The notes beneath the pieces are model-generated. The model had not been told where the DNA came from. It ran no database searches and saw only the letters and a program-made list of their open reading frames with translations. A stretch of DNA of 64,000 nt from Microbispora hainanensis (GTDB lineage Bacteria; Actinomycetota; Actinomycetes; Streptosporangiales; Streptosporangiaceae), in the NCBI RefSeq assembly GCF_036186745.1, contig NZ_CP108086.1:3534001-3598000 (forward strand), read 5' to 3'. Below, piece after piece: positions 17,228-28,050 of this stretch. The position numbers and the translations under genes were made by a program. Position 1 is the stretch's first letter, and each line of letters opens with the position of its first letter.

Positions 17228-18256
17228 GTGAAGACCGCGACACCCCAGCTCGCGCGGGCCATCAACGACCGGCTCGCGCTCGATCTGCTCCTGGAACGGG
17301 GCCCGCTGACGGCGCCCCAGCTTCGCGCGCTCACCGGCCTGTCCCGCCCGACCGTGTCGGACCTGATCGAACGCCTGCAGGTCAACGGGCTGATCCGGGT
17401 CACCGGGGAGAGCGGCGGCGACCGGCGCGGTCCCAACGCCCGCCTCTACGGGATCGTCGCCGACCGGGCCTTCGTGGGCGGGGTGGACGTGCGGCGCGAC
17501 GTGGTCCACGTCACGGTCGCCGACATCACCGGCGCCACCGTGGGCACGGCGACGCGGCCCGTGGGGGAGAACCTCCCCGGGCTGGTCGCGGAGGCGCTCA
17601 CCGAGGCGGCCGGCTCACGCCCGCTGCACGCCGTCGTCATCGGCGCGCCCGGGATGGTCGATCCGCAGACCGGAGACCTCGCGGCCGGGAACGTCGAGCC
17701 CGCGTGGCGGCCCGGGCTTCTCCCGGCCCTGCGCACACTGGTCGACGCGCCGGTCACCGTGGAGAACGAGGTCAACCTGGCCGCCGTCGCCGAGCACGCC
17801 ACCGGCGCGGCCGCCGGGCGGGACGACTTCGTCCTGCTCTGGCTGGACGACGGCGTCGGCGCGGCCGTCGTGCTGGACGGCAGGCTCCGCCGGGGAGCCT
17901 CCGGAGGAGCCGGGGAGATCGGCTTCCTCGGCCGGCTCGACATCGAGGTGTGCGCCCTGCTGGGCACCGATGCCGTACGCGGACTGGACCTCCCGGCCCT
18001 GGCGGACCGGGTCACGACGGCCGCTTTCACGCTCGTGGCCGTGCTCGACCCCGGCCTCGTCGTCCTCGGCGGCGCCACCAGCATGGCGGGCGGCGAGCCG
18101 CTGGCGGCCCTGGTCACCGAGCGGCTGGCCGAGGTCTCGCCCGTGCCCGTACACGTCCGCGTGAGCGGCATCCCGGACAACCCCGTGCTGCGGGGCGCGG
18201 TCTCCACCGCCCTCTCGATCGCCCGCGACGCCGTCTTCGGCCAGGGCCGCCCGTGA
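17228..18256 (+). CDS. ROK-family transcriptional regulator
   Basis: Residues about 1-60 form a winged helix (LTAPQLRALTGLSRPTVSDL, then IERLQVNGLI), followed by a ROK sugar-kinase-like domain with PGMVDPQTG, NEVNLAAVAE and the ASGGAGEIGFLG signature. The zinc-binding Cys cluster (CxCGxxGCxE) usual after this signature is absent: the sequence passes straight to RLDIEVCALLG, so the protein is a shortened, probably zinc-free ROK regulator of 342 residues. GTG 17228 is used. The adjacent operator and divergent MFS gene suggest control of uptake of a sugar ligand. Confidence 0.88.
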   Translation: MKTATPQLARAINDRLALDLLLERGPLTAPQLRALTGLSRPTVSDLIERLQVNGLIRVTGESGGDRRGPNARLYGIVADRAFVGGVDVRRDVVHVTVADITGATVGTATRPVGENLPGLVAEALTEAAGSRPLHAVVIGAPGMVDPQTGDLAAGNVEPAWRPGLLPALRTLVDAPVTVENEVNLAAVAEHATGAAAGRDDFVLLWLDDGVGAAVVLDGRLRRGASGGAGEIGFLGRLDIEVCALLGTDAVRGLDLPALADRVTTAAFTLVAVLDPGLVVLGGATSMAGGEPLAALVTERLAEVSPVPVHVRVSGIPDNPVLRGAVSTALSIARDAVFGQGRP

Positions 18257-18260
18257 CGGC

Positions 18261-18371
18261 GCCGTGGTCAGCGGGTGCCGCCCGTGAGGTGTTCGTGAAC
18301 CTGCCGTGGTCAGCGGGTGCCGTCCGTGAGCCGCTCGTGAACCTGCCGAGGTCAGTGGCTGCCGCCCGTGG
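18261..18371. repeat. 42-bp tandem repeats ending in the stop region of the next gene
   Basis: Units start at 18261, 18303 and 18345 with the core GTGGTCAGCGGGTGCCG. The third, partial unit contains the stop codon (18352-18354, read on the minus strand) and the last codons of the pentapeptide-repeat gene. The 95-bp intergenic region holds nothing else recognisable. Confidence 0.8.
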
Positions 18372-19638
18372 CGGACAGCCGTGACCTGACCTCATGCAGG
18401 GCCTGCCGCCCCCGCCCGATGGCCATGGCCGCCGCCTGCAGGTCGTACGGCGTCTGGGCGACGTGCAACGCCTGCTTGGCCGCCTCGTACGCGTCGAGCG
18501 CCGCCCGCCACTCGTGCGTGGGCCCGCTGACCTGGTTGATCTTCATCTCGAAGTCGAGGGCGTCGATCTCCTCGCCGAAGCGGGTCACGTCCTCCTCGGC
18601 GGCGTGCCGGGCCACCGCCATCTCGGCCACGAAACGCTCCCTGCGCCGGTGTGCGACGCCCCACATGATCAGCGTCAGGCTCAGGCCGAGACCGGACACG
18701 ATGACGAGGATGAGCGCGGGCGACGGGCCCTTCGGGCGTACGGCGTTCGGGGGCACGTCCTGGTCCCAGGTGGACGGCGAGGCGTCATCGACCGGTTCCT
18801 CCCCGGCGGAGCCGGGTGCGACGGCGTCGTCCGGCAGGTCCTTCGGCGTGCCCTTCGCCCCGGTCAGGTTCACGTCGTCGGCCTGGGTGAAGGAGGCCTT
18901 GTCGACGTTCGCCCCGTGGAAGTCCGCGCCGTCGAGCTCGGCCTGGGTGAACTCGGCCTCGGACAGGTCGGCGTCCCGCAGCACGGCGTGCTCCAGGTGG
19001 GCCTGGCCGAGCTTGGCCTCGCCGAGCTTGGCCCGGGTGAAGTCGGCCGTACGGCCCTTGATCTGCCCGAGCGTGGCGTCCTTCAGGTCGGCGTCCACGA
19101 GTTTCGCGTCGGTGAGGTTGGCCTGGGTGAGCACGGCCCGGGTGAGGACCGCGCCGGTCAGGTCGGAGTGCGGAAACTCGGCCTGTACGGCGTCCGCGTC
19201 GGTGAGGATCGCCCCGCGCAGGTTCGCCTGCTTGGCCTGCATCTGGCCCAGGTCGGCCTCGCTGAAGTCGGCGCCGCGCAGGTCGGCATAGTCGAGACGC
19301 GCCTGACCGAGATCGGCCTCCTTCAGCGAGGCCTTGCGCAGGATGGCTCCGGTGAGGTCCTTGCCCGTGAGGTCCACCCCGTCGAGCTTCGCGCCGGTCA
19401 GGTCGGCGCACCGCATGGCGTACGGAAGCGTGGCGCTGGTGAGGTCCTTGCCGCGAAGCTTGACGCCGCTGCCCGGCTTGCAGGGAGCGGAGGCCGCGTG
19501 CACGGCGGTCGCGGGGAGTGCCACGAACGCGAGTGACACAGACGCGAGCAACGTGAGCGACAGGAGCCGCGACAGGGACCGCGACGAGAACCGTGACAAG
19601 GGCAGCGCGGCGGCGGGCAGGGGGGTGAAGCGACGCAC
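18352..19638 (-). CDS. Secreted/membrane-anchored pentapeptide-repeat protein
   Basis: GTG 19638 follows AGGAGG. A signal peptide (residues about 20-48, LLSLTLLASVSLAFVALP to AVHAA) precedes about 180 residues of A(D/N)LxX pentapeptide repeats (for example ADLTGAKLDGVDLTGKDLTG), predicted to form a right-handed beta-helix outside the membrane. A membrane helix near residue 310 (PALILVIVSGLGLSLTLIM) is followed by a cytoplasmic helical domain (EEDVTRFGEEIDALDFEMK) of about 100 residues. That domain is shared with the TPM protein encoded upstream on the same strand. Function unknown; the pair may sense or scaffold at the membrane. Confidence 0.85.
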   Translation of the reverse strand: MRRFTPLPAAALPLSRFSSRSLSRLLSLTLLASVSLAFVALPATAVHAASAPCKPGSGVKLRGKDLTSATLPYAMRCADLTGAKLDGVDLTGKDLTGAILRKASLKEADLGQARLDYADLRGADFSEADLGQMQAKQANLRGAILTDADAVQAEFPHSDLTGAVLTRAVLTQANLTDAKLVDADLKDATLGQIKGRTADFTRAKLGEAKLGQAHLEHAVLRDADLSEAEFTQAELDGADFHGANVDKASFTQADDVNLTGAKGTPKDLPDDAVAPGSAGEEPVDDASPSTWDQDVPPNAVRPKGPSPALILVIVSGLGLSLTLIMWGVAHRRRERFVAEMAVARHAAEEDVTRFGEEIDALDFEMKINQVSGPTHEWRAALDAYEAAKQALHVAQTPYDLQAAAMAIGRGRQALHEVRSRLSATGGSH

Positions 19639-20008
19639 GGGGGGCCTCCTGGGGGGAACGCTCCCGAGTCTCCCACGCGGTCTTTAATCCCACTTGCAAT
19701 CCGCTGACCGGCCATCATCCCGGTATTTCCCGGGATGGTGCACCACCCGGCCGAGCCCGCATACGACGAAGGGGCGGACCATCAGGTCCGCCCCTCGTCT
19801 GTGTCCACCGCAAGCGCTCAAGCGCTTCTGCGCCATCGAAAGCGCTCGGGTGCTGTGCCGGAGGCGCTGAGGAGATGTGCCGACACAGAGGTGCCCGGGC
19901 GCTTCCGTGTCCGTCGCGGTGGCGCTCACACGCTTCTGCGGTGGCTGGGAGCGCTGCGGTGCTTCTGCGCCGTGCCGGAAGCCACGCTGTGCCGGAGGCG
20001 CTGAGGCG
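19639..20008. other. 370-bp intergenic region with hairpins and degenerate repeats
   Basis: It holds a hairpin at 19771-19794 (GGGGCGGACC, ATCA, complement), a weaker dyad at about 19713-19738, and many dispersed GCGCTT/AAGCGC elements. The 21-bp element at 19852-19872 recurs at 19986-20006, next to the stop of the TPM gene. No gene supported. Confidence 0.6.
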
Positions 20009-21409
20009 TTACCAGTCGCCGCCGCCGAAGTCCCCTCCGCCGAAGTCGCCGCCGCCCCAATCGCCACCGCCGCCGCCACCCCAGTCGCCGCCGCCGAAGC
20101 CGCCACCGCCCCAGTCGCCGCCGCCGGCCTCCACGCCCGCGGCGTAGCCGGAGTCGTACCCGGCGCCGTATCCGCCGTGGCCCCAGCCGCCGAACGCGTT
20201 GCCGAGCATGGTGCCGACGAGCATGCCGGTCAGCAGGTCGCCGCCGCCGAAGCCGCCGTAGTAGCCGTACGCGTAGGGCTGGTAGGCGGGACCGGCGTCC
20301 CAGTAGGGCCTGCGCTGGCCGTCCACCATGACCTCGCGCATCTGCGGGTCGAAGCCGCGCTCCACCGCCTCGGCGTCCGCCGCGCAGGCGGGGACGTCGC
20401 GCACCGCGCCGCCGGGGGGCGCCCACCGGACGTTGCGCACCGACGGGCCGTGCTGCGGGTTGAAGAAGCACGGGGGCAGCCGCTCGGGCAGCGGCTGGTT
20501 GTTCACGCGCGCCTTGACGCAGGCCAGCGCGTAGCGGCCGTCCTCCAGCGTGGAGGTCACCGTGCGCAGGTCCTCCGGGCGCTTGATCGCGGCGAGCTCG
20601 ACCTTGGCCCGCTCGTAGGAGTCGAGGGCCCGCTGCCAGTCGGTGGTCGTCTCGCTCTGCGGGAGCATCCTGACGTCCATGTCGAGCGCGGTGATCTCCT
20701 CACCGAACTTCGTGACGTCCTCCTCGACCGTCTGCTTGACGGCGGCGAGCTCGGCGGCCTCGCGCTCCTCGCGCTTGCGCTTGTTGCGGCGTCCGACGAT
20801 CCACAAACCGGCACCTCCGACAACCGCGATGCCCAGAATGCCCAGCAGCACACCCGAACCGCCACCGCCGCCGACCGTGCTGCCCTTGGCACGGGCACCA
20901 TTGACGTCGCCCTCGCGCACCAGGTTCACCCGGTTGATGAAGTCCTTCATGCCGGTGACCACGTCGTTGTTGGCGCTGGTGGACAGCCGGGCCAGCACGC
21001 CCGGAGCGTTCCTGGGCAGCTCGGTCGACCCCGCGAAGAGGCTGTTGCCGTCGAGGAGGGCCACGGTCGCGCTCGACCGGCCCGCCTTGTCGAGCTCGGA
21101 CAGCAACTGCGGGATGTAGGTGCTCACCTGGCTCGTGCTCACGGTGCCGTCGGGCATGGCGACCACGTAGATCTTGGACTTCGAGTCCTTCAGCGCCTGG
21201 CGGATCTCGCTCTGCTGACTCGACGAGAGCGGAGACCCACTCTGGACGAACAGCGGGTCTTTGGCGTTCTTCCAGGACGACAGGACCGTGGCGGGGTCCG
21301 GGGGAGCAGCCGCCATGGCGGACGGCGCGAGAGCGAGCAGAGTGATGAGTCCGGCGAGCAGCGCCGCAAGGGCGGCCCCCACCCGGCCGAGCGGTGTCTT
21401 CATGGTCAC
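20009..21409 (-). CDS. TPM-domain secreted/membrane protein with Gly-Asp-Trp-rich tail
   Basis: Start at GTG 21409 (GGAGG 9 nt upstream) or ATG 21403. Signal peptide (about residues 8-34, ending PSAMAAAPPDP). A TPM-type extracytoplasmic domain (SSSQQSEIRQALKDSKSKIY, then VVAMPDGTVS) spans residues about 40-180. A membrane helix near 190-210 (GVLLGILGIAVVGGAGLWIV) precedes a cytosolic helical domain, EEDVTKFGEEITALDMDVRM, homologous to that in the pentapeptide protein. The C-terminus has about eight GGGDWGGG/GGGDFGGG blocks after a glycine-tyrosine-rich stretch. TPM domains occur with photosystem or membrane-protein assembly factors; the role here is unknown. Confidence 0.85.
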   Translation of the reverse strand: MTMKTPLGRVGAALAALLAGLITLLALAPSAMAAAPPDPATVLSSWKNAKDPLFVQSGSPLSSSQQSEIRQALKDSKSKIYVVAMPDGTVSTSQVSTYIPQLLSELDKAGRSSATVALLDGNSLFAGSTELPRNAPGVLARLSTSANNDVVTGMKDFINRVNLVREGDVNGARAKGSTVGGGGGSGVLLGILGIAVVGGAGLWIVGRRNKRKREEREAAELAAVKQTVEEDVTKFGEEITALDMDVRMLPQSETTTDWQRALDSYERAKVELAAIKRPEDLRTVTSTLEDGRYALACVKARVNNQPLPERLPPCFFNPQHGPSVRNVRWAPPGGAVRDVPACAADAEAVERGFDPQMREVMVDGQRRPYWDAGPAYQPYAYGYYGGFGGGDLLTGMLVGTMLGNAFGGWGHGGYGAGYDSGYAAGVEAGGGDWGGGGFGGGDWGGGGGGDWGGGDFGGGDFGGGDW

Positions 21410-21627
21410 GGCTTCAAGCCTCCTTCGCCCTACAGGACGAACGGCAGGGCGTGATGGTTCCTCCACAAAAACCTATCGTTCCGCACCCGGCTGCCGGCAT
21501 GCGTCTTCTTGCCGGTGAATGACGGCGGCGTCGGCCGCCGAACCGTCCGCCGTGACCGCGTTCGCCCGATGAGATCGCTGTCGGCGGGGCACCAAGATCA
21601 CCCTCGGTGAGCCCCCGCCAGGGGAGA

Positions 21628-21650
21628 CCGCCGGCCTTCAGGGCCGGCGG
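21628..21650 (-). terminator. Hairpin terminator of the carboxylase gene
   Basis: A 9-bp GC stem (CCGCCGGCC, then complement) with a 5-nt loop directly after the stop codon of the minus-strand carboxylase gene. Confidence 0.75.
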
Positions 21651-21651
21651 C

Positions 21652-23433
21652 TCAGGCGTCCTTGATCTCGCAGAGGACCGCCCCGGCGGTGACCGTCTGG
21701 CCGACGGCGGCCGCGAGGCCGGTGATCGTGCCGCCCTTGTGTGCGGTCAGCGGCTGCTCCATCTTCATGGCTTCCAGGACGACGATCGTGTCGCCGGGCT
21801 CGACGGCGTCGCCGTCGGCGACGACGACCTTCACGATCGTGCCCTGCATCGGGCTGACGAGGGAGTCGCCGCTCGCCGCGGCCTTCTTGGCACCGCCGCC
21901 GGACCGCCGAGGCGCGGCCTTCCTGGCCGGGCCGGAGCCGGTCGCGCCCGACCCCGATCCCCAGGAGCCCGATCCAGACGGGCCCAGCCCGGCGGGCAGG
22001 ACGACCTCCAGGCGCTTGCCGCCGACCTCGACGGTGATCCGTTCACGCTCGGCGGGCTCGGCCGCCTCCACGGCACCCTCGTACGGCGTGATCGTGTTGT
22101 CGAACTCGGTCTCGATCCACCGGGTGTGCACGGAGAACGGCTCGCCGGTGAAGGCGGGGTCGTTCACCACGGCCCGGTGGAACGGCACCACGGTCGGCAT
22201 TCCGCCGATCTCGAACTCGGCCAGGGCCCGGCGCGACCGCTCCAGCGCCTGCTTACGCGTCGCGCCGGTGACGATCAGCTTGGCCACGAGCGAGTCGAAC
22301 GCCTGCGGCACGCTCATCCCGGCCTCGTACCCCGCGTCCAGCCGTACGCCGGGGCCGGACGGGACGCGCATCGAGGTGATCGTTCCCGGCGCGGGCAGGA
22401 AGCCCCGGCCCGCGTCTTCGGCGTTGATCCGGAACTCGATGGAGTGGCCGCGCAGCTCCGGGTCGTCGTAGCCCAGGGCCTCGCCGTCGGCGATGCGGAA
22501 CATCTCGCGCACCAGATCGATGCCCGCGACCTCCTCGCTGACCGGGTGCTCGACCTGCAGCCGGGTGTTGACCTCGAGGAAGGAGATCGTGCCGTCCTGG
22601 CCGACGAGGAACTCGCACGTGCCCGCGCCGACGTAGCCCGCCTCGCGCAGGATCGCCTTGGAAGAGGAGTAGAGGAGTTCGAGCTGCTCGCCGGTCAGGA
22701 ACGGGGCCGGGGCCTCCTCCACCAGCTTCTGGTGGCGGCGCTGGAGGGAGCAGTCGCGGGTGGAGACCACGACGACGTTGCCGTGGGAGTCGGCCAGGCA
22801 CTGGGTCTCGACGTGCCGGGGCTTGTCGAGGTAGCGCTCGACGAAGCACTCGCCGCGCCCGAAGGCGGTGACGGCCTCGCGCACGGCCGACTCGTACAGG
22901 TCGGGGATCTCCTCCATGGTGCGGGCCACCTTGAGCCCGCGCCCGCCGCCGCCGAACGCCGCCTTGATGGCGATCGGCAGGCCGTGCTGCCGCGCGAAGG
23001 CGACGACCTCGTCCACCCCGGAGACGGGATCGGGGGTTCCGGCCACGAGCGGGGCGCCCACGCGCTGCGCGATGTGCCGGGCCTGGACCTTGTCGCCCAG
23101 CGCGGTGATCGCCGCCGGCGGCGGGCCGATCCAGATCAGGCCGGCGTCGAGCACGGCCTGGGCGAAGCCGGCGTTCTCGGCGAGGAAGCCATATCCGGGA
23201 TGGACGGCGTCCGCGCCGGTCTTCCGGGCGACGGAAAGGAGTTTGTCGATGTCGAGGTAGGTCTCGGCCGGGCTCTGCCCGCCGAGTGCGTGCGCCTCGT
23301 CGGCCACCCGCACGTGCAGCGCGTCCAGATCCTGGTCCGCGTAGACCGCGACGCTGGACAGCCCGGCGTCTGCGCAGGCCCGGGCGATCCGTACGGCGAT
23401 CTCACCGCGATTGGCGATCAGGACCTTGTGCAC
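21652..23433 (-). CDS. Acetyl-/propionyl-CoA carboxylase alpha subunit (biotin carboxylase plus BCCP)
   Basis: Carboxylates a biotin on its own C-terminal domain with ATP and bicarbonate, feeding an acyl-CoA carboxyltransferase beta subunit (fatty-acid or polyketide precursor supply). [17 protein letters not shown] at the start, ATP-grasp motif [14 protein letters not shown] near 160, [18 protein letters not shown] near 290, and the biotin site EAMKMEQPL near 560 in the BCCP domain. A Gly/Ser-rich linker joins the two halves. GTG 23433 has AGGGAAGG 9 nt upstream, whereas the in-frame ATG 23442 abuts that site, so GTG is preferred. No beta subunit lies nearby. Confidence 0.92.
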   Translation of the reverse strand: MHKVLIANRGEIAVRIARACADAGLSSVAVYADQDLDALHVRVADEAHALGGQSPAETYLDIDKLLSVARKTGADAVHPGYGFLAENAGFAQAVLDAGLIWIGPPPAAITALGDKVQARHIAQRVGAPLVAGTPDPVSGVDEVVAFARQHGLPIAIKAAFGGGGRGLKVARTMEEIPDLYESAVREAVTAFGRGECFVERYLDKPRHVETQCLADSHGNVVVVSTRDCSLQRRHQKLVEEAPAPFLTGEQLELLYSSSKAILREAGYVGAGTCEFLVGQDGTISFLEVNTRLQVEHPVSEEVAGIDLVREMFRIADGEALGYDDPELRGHSIEFRINAEDAGRGFLPAPGTITSMRVPSGPGVRLDAGYEAGMSVPQAFDSLVAKLIVTGATRKQALERSRRALAEFEIGGMPTVVPFHRAVVNDPAFTGEPFSVHTRWIETEFDNTITPYEGAVEAAEPAERERITVEVGGKRLEVVLPAGLGPSGSGSWGSGSGATGSGPARKAAPRRSGGGAKKAAASGDSLVSPMQGTIVKVVVADGDAVEPGDTIVVLEAMKMEQPLTAHKGGTITGLAAAVGQTVTAGAVLCEIKDA

Positions 23434-23644
23434 CGCGTGCATCCTTCCCTCGGGCCCCCTGGGTTATGAGCTGTGGTGGATTTTATGCACCTGCCGGCTC
23501 TGGACGGCGTCCGGCCCCTTACTGAGTGGGATCGCCGCCGTGCCTCGTCTCCCTGCACTTCCCTGCCCCATCGCCGGTATGTCCGGGTTGAAGCGGCATA
23601 TTGTGAAGTGGCACCACCGGTCGGGTTCGTTAGGCTGATCGCTT

Positions 23645-24799
23645 ATGCGGGGACCCGGCCTTCTGGCGACCGTGCTGGCTCTGCTTCTCGTGGCGCCGCC
23701 CGCGCCGCCCGCCGAGGCGCGCGTCGCGCCGGCTCGGTGCGCGCCGCGCAAGGGCAGCATGCAGGTGGCCGAGCCGTGGGCGCAGCGCAGGCTCGACCCC
23801 AAGCGGGTGTGGCCGCTCACCAGGGGCGAGGGCGTCACGGTCGCGATCATCGACAGCGGCGTGGACCTGACGCACCCGCAGATCCGGGTGGCCAAAGAGG
23901 TGGACTACACCGGCACGGGCCACCGTGACTGCGTCGGGCACGGCACGGCGGTCGCCGGGATCATCGCCGCCCAGTATCTGAAGGGCGTCCCCTTCCATGG
24001 GGTCGCGCCCGGCGTACGGCTGATCTCGCTCAAGCAGACGAACGAGGAGCGCGGCGACCCGGACACGCTGGCCAGGGCCATCGTGGACGCGGCCGACTTC
24101 GGCGCCGACGTGATCAACGTGTCGATCGACGCCCGCGACGATCCGAAGCTCAGGCAGGCCGTCGCGTACGCGGTCGGCAAGGACGCGGTGATCGTGGCGG
24201 CGGCCGGCAACACGACCGCGGAGGACGGCACGCCGGAGGCCTCCTATCCCGCCGCGTATCCGGATGTGCTCGCCGTGGGGTCGGCCACCCCGGACGGCCG
24301 GCGTGCCGACTTCTCCAACACGGTCACTCCCGTCTCCGTCCTGGGTCCGGGCCAGGACATCACCTCCACCTGGCCAGGGCGGTCGTACATGAGCGGGCTC
24401 GAAGGCACGAGCTTCGCCACGCCGTACGTCGCGGGGGTGGCGGCGCTGGTGCGTGCCCGCCATCCGGAGCTGAACCAGGAGCAGGTGCGCGGGCGCATCA
24501 CCGCCACGGCGGACGGCGGACTGGGGACGGGCACGGGAGCCGGGATGGTCAACCCGATGCTTGCCGTCACCGCGATCCTGCCGATGGAGGTCGGCGGCGC
24601 CCCCGTCATCGCGCCGCCGGCGCCTGCCCCCTTGTCGCAGGACGCGGTGAGCAAACCGGCTCCGGTGGACCAGGAGGCGATCGACCTGGCGCTGACGATC
24701 GCGGCGGCGGCGTTGTGCGCGGTGGGGCTGATCGTGGCCGTACGGGTGTTCGTGCCGATGGGCAGACGGAGAAGGTGGCGTCCCGGCCGTGAAGGTTGA
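23645..24799 (+). CDS. mycP: Mycosin: type VII secretion-associated subtilisin-like serine protease
   Basis: Membrane-anchored subtilase of ESX systems, required for secretion and for processing of some substrates. Signal peptide (residues 1-25), then catalytic triad: Asp in VAIIDSGVDLTHPQ (about 70), His in CVGHGTAVAGIIA (about 99), Ser in EGTSFATPYVAGVAAL (about 256). The oxyanion Asn lies in VAAAGNTTAED. A Pro-rich segment leads to a C-terminal membrane helix (about 350-372) with a basic tail, the usual mycosin topology. It lies 8 kb from the ESX core genes with unrelated genes between, but is the only mycosin in the window. Confidence 0.9.
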   Translation: MRGPGLLATVLALLLVAPPAPPAEARVAPARCAPRKGSMQVAEPWAQRRLDPKRVWPLTRGEGVTVAIIDSGVDLTHPQIRVAKEVDYTGTGHRDCVGHGTAVAGIIAAQYLKGVPFHGVAPGVRLISLKQTNEERGDPDTLARAIVDAADFGADVINVSIDARDDPKLRQAVAYAVGKDAVIVAAAGNTTAEDGTPEASYPAAYPDVLAVGSATPDGRRADFSNTVTPVSVLGPGQDITSTWPGRSYMSGLEGTSFATPYVAGVAALVRARHPELNQEQVRGRITATADGGLGTGTGAGMVNPMLAVTAILPMEVGGAPVIAPPAPAPLSQDAVSKPAPVDQEAIDLALTIAAAALCAVGLIVAVRVFVPMGRRRRWRPGREG

Positions 24800-24916
24800 C
24801 TCTTCGGCTTTGGGTAATTGACGTTTCAATGTTTTGTGCCTGCCGGAAACTGATGCTTTGCCCCATGTCCTCTTGGTTGAATGATCCTTATCAGGTCACT
24901 TCCAGAAAGGACTGAG

Positions 24917-27208
<2,292 letters not shown>

Positions 27209-27302
27209 CGCTGCGACCGGCACCACAGCCGCACTGCGACTGGCACCCCCGGCTGGCACTTCCGGCCGACAGCCGGCTGACAGCCGGCTGACCGGTTCAC
27301 AC

Positions 27303-27332
27303 GAAGGCCGGGCGGACATCCGCCCGGCCTTC
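27303..27332 (+). terminator. Hairpin terminator after the pseudokinase gene
   Basis: A perfect 14-bp stem, GAAGGCCGGGCGGA with its complement, around a CA apex. The 27209-27505 interval also has CAGCCGGCTGA repeats (27265-27290); no gene was found there. Confidence 0.8.
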
Positions 27333-27505
27333 CATCTGCGCGGCCCGTCTGCGCGGCTCTGCCGGTGCCACTCTGGGGAGGCGATCCCGGCTCGATCTCA
27401 GGCCGGGATCAGGCCGCGCCTCCGGCCGGCTCGGGACCGTGCCGCCCTGCCTGGATCACCGTGCCCGGATCGCTGCGCCCGGGACGAGCTCGCGCGGCTC
27501 GCTCG

Positions 27506-27985
27506 TCACGCTGAGCCGTTGACCTGCAGCAGGTTGTCGAAGTCCCCGGGTCCGGCGACGGCCCGCGTGTCCCCTGCCCCGATGGACTCTCCGCAGTGGG
27601 AGCAGGTCATGGTCGCCTCGACCGTCTCCCCGCAGCCCTTGTGCACCATCTGGAGCGGCGGCCCGTCGGGGGCGGCGTGCCGGTCCCCCCACTGCCTCAT
27701 GGCGGTGACCACCCCCCACAGGTCACGGCCCTTGTCCGTGAGGCGGTACTCGTATCGCGCCGGACGGTCACTGTAGGGGACCTTCCGCATGACGCCGTGC
27801 TCGATCAGGTGGCCGAGCCGCTGGTTGAGGATGTTGCGGGAGATGCCCAGGCGCTGCTGGAACTCGTCGAACCGGGTGACGCCCAGGAAGGCGTCACGCA
27901 CGATCAGCATCGTCCACCACTCACCGACCACCTCAAGGCACTGGGCCACCGAGCAGTGCATGTCGGCGAAGCTTTTGCGTTCCAC
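27506..27985 (-). CDS. HxlR-family transcriptional regulator
   Basis: A 159-residue winged-helix regulator. It has the family signature MHCSVAQCLEVVGEWWTMLI with the conserved Cys, then RDAFLGVTRFDEFQQRLGIS and ISRNILNQRLGHLIEHGVM for the recognition helix, and a wing RYEYRLTDKG. The C-terminus carries a CxxC-type zinc-ribbon-like segment (CGETVEATMTCSHCG), an addition to the basic fold. GTG 27985 begins VERKSFADMHC. Divergent from an efflux transporter over a long inverted repeat, which makes it the probable local regulator. Confidence 0.85.
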   Translation of the reverse strand: MERKSFADMHCSVAQCLEVVGEWWTMLIVRDAFLGVTRFDEFQQRLGISRNILNQRLGHLIEHGVMRKVPYSDRPARYEYRLTDKGRDLWGVVTAMRQWGDRHAAPDGPPLQMVHKGCGETVEATMTCSHCGESIGAGDTRAVAGPGDFDNLLQVNGSA

Positions 27986-28000
27986 ACACCCAAGACTACA

Positions 28001-28050
28001 AGTTGCGTAATAGAACTGACCAGCATTAGCGTGCGTTCTATGACGCAACT
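28001..28050. promoter_or_regulatory. Long inverted repeat operator of the HxlR/MFS pair
   Basis: AGTTGCGTAATAGAAC at 28001-28016 and GTTCTATGACGCAACT at 28035-28050: 16-bp arms with one mismatch and an 18-bp spacer. The right arm contains the ATG of the MFS gene, so binding would block both transcription and the start region. The two arm centres are 34 bp apart, about three helical turns. Confidence 0.75.

Noticed and set aside
18261..18371. CRISPR-like array
   Set aside because: Units are contiguous with no unique spacers and no cas genes; simple tandem repeats.
14584..18384. 1,266-codon plus-strand frame spanning three genes
   Set aside because: It crosses gene boundaries with different strands and has no domain; LpdA, MFS and ROK genes explain the region.
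19639..20008. RNA gene or riboswitch in the 370-bp gap
   Set aside because: Hairpins look like terminators and repeats; no conserved riboswitch core or tRNA cloverleaf could be traced.
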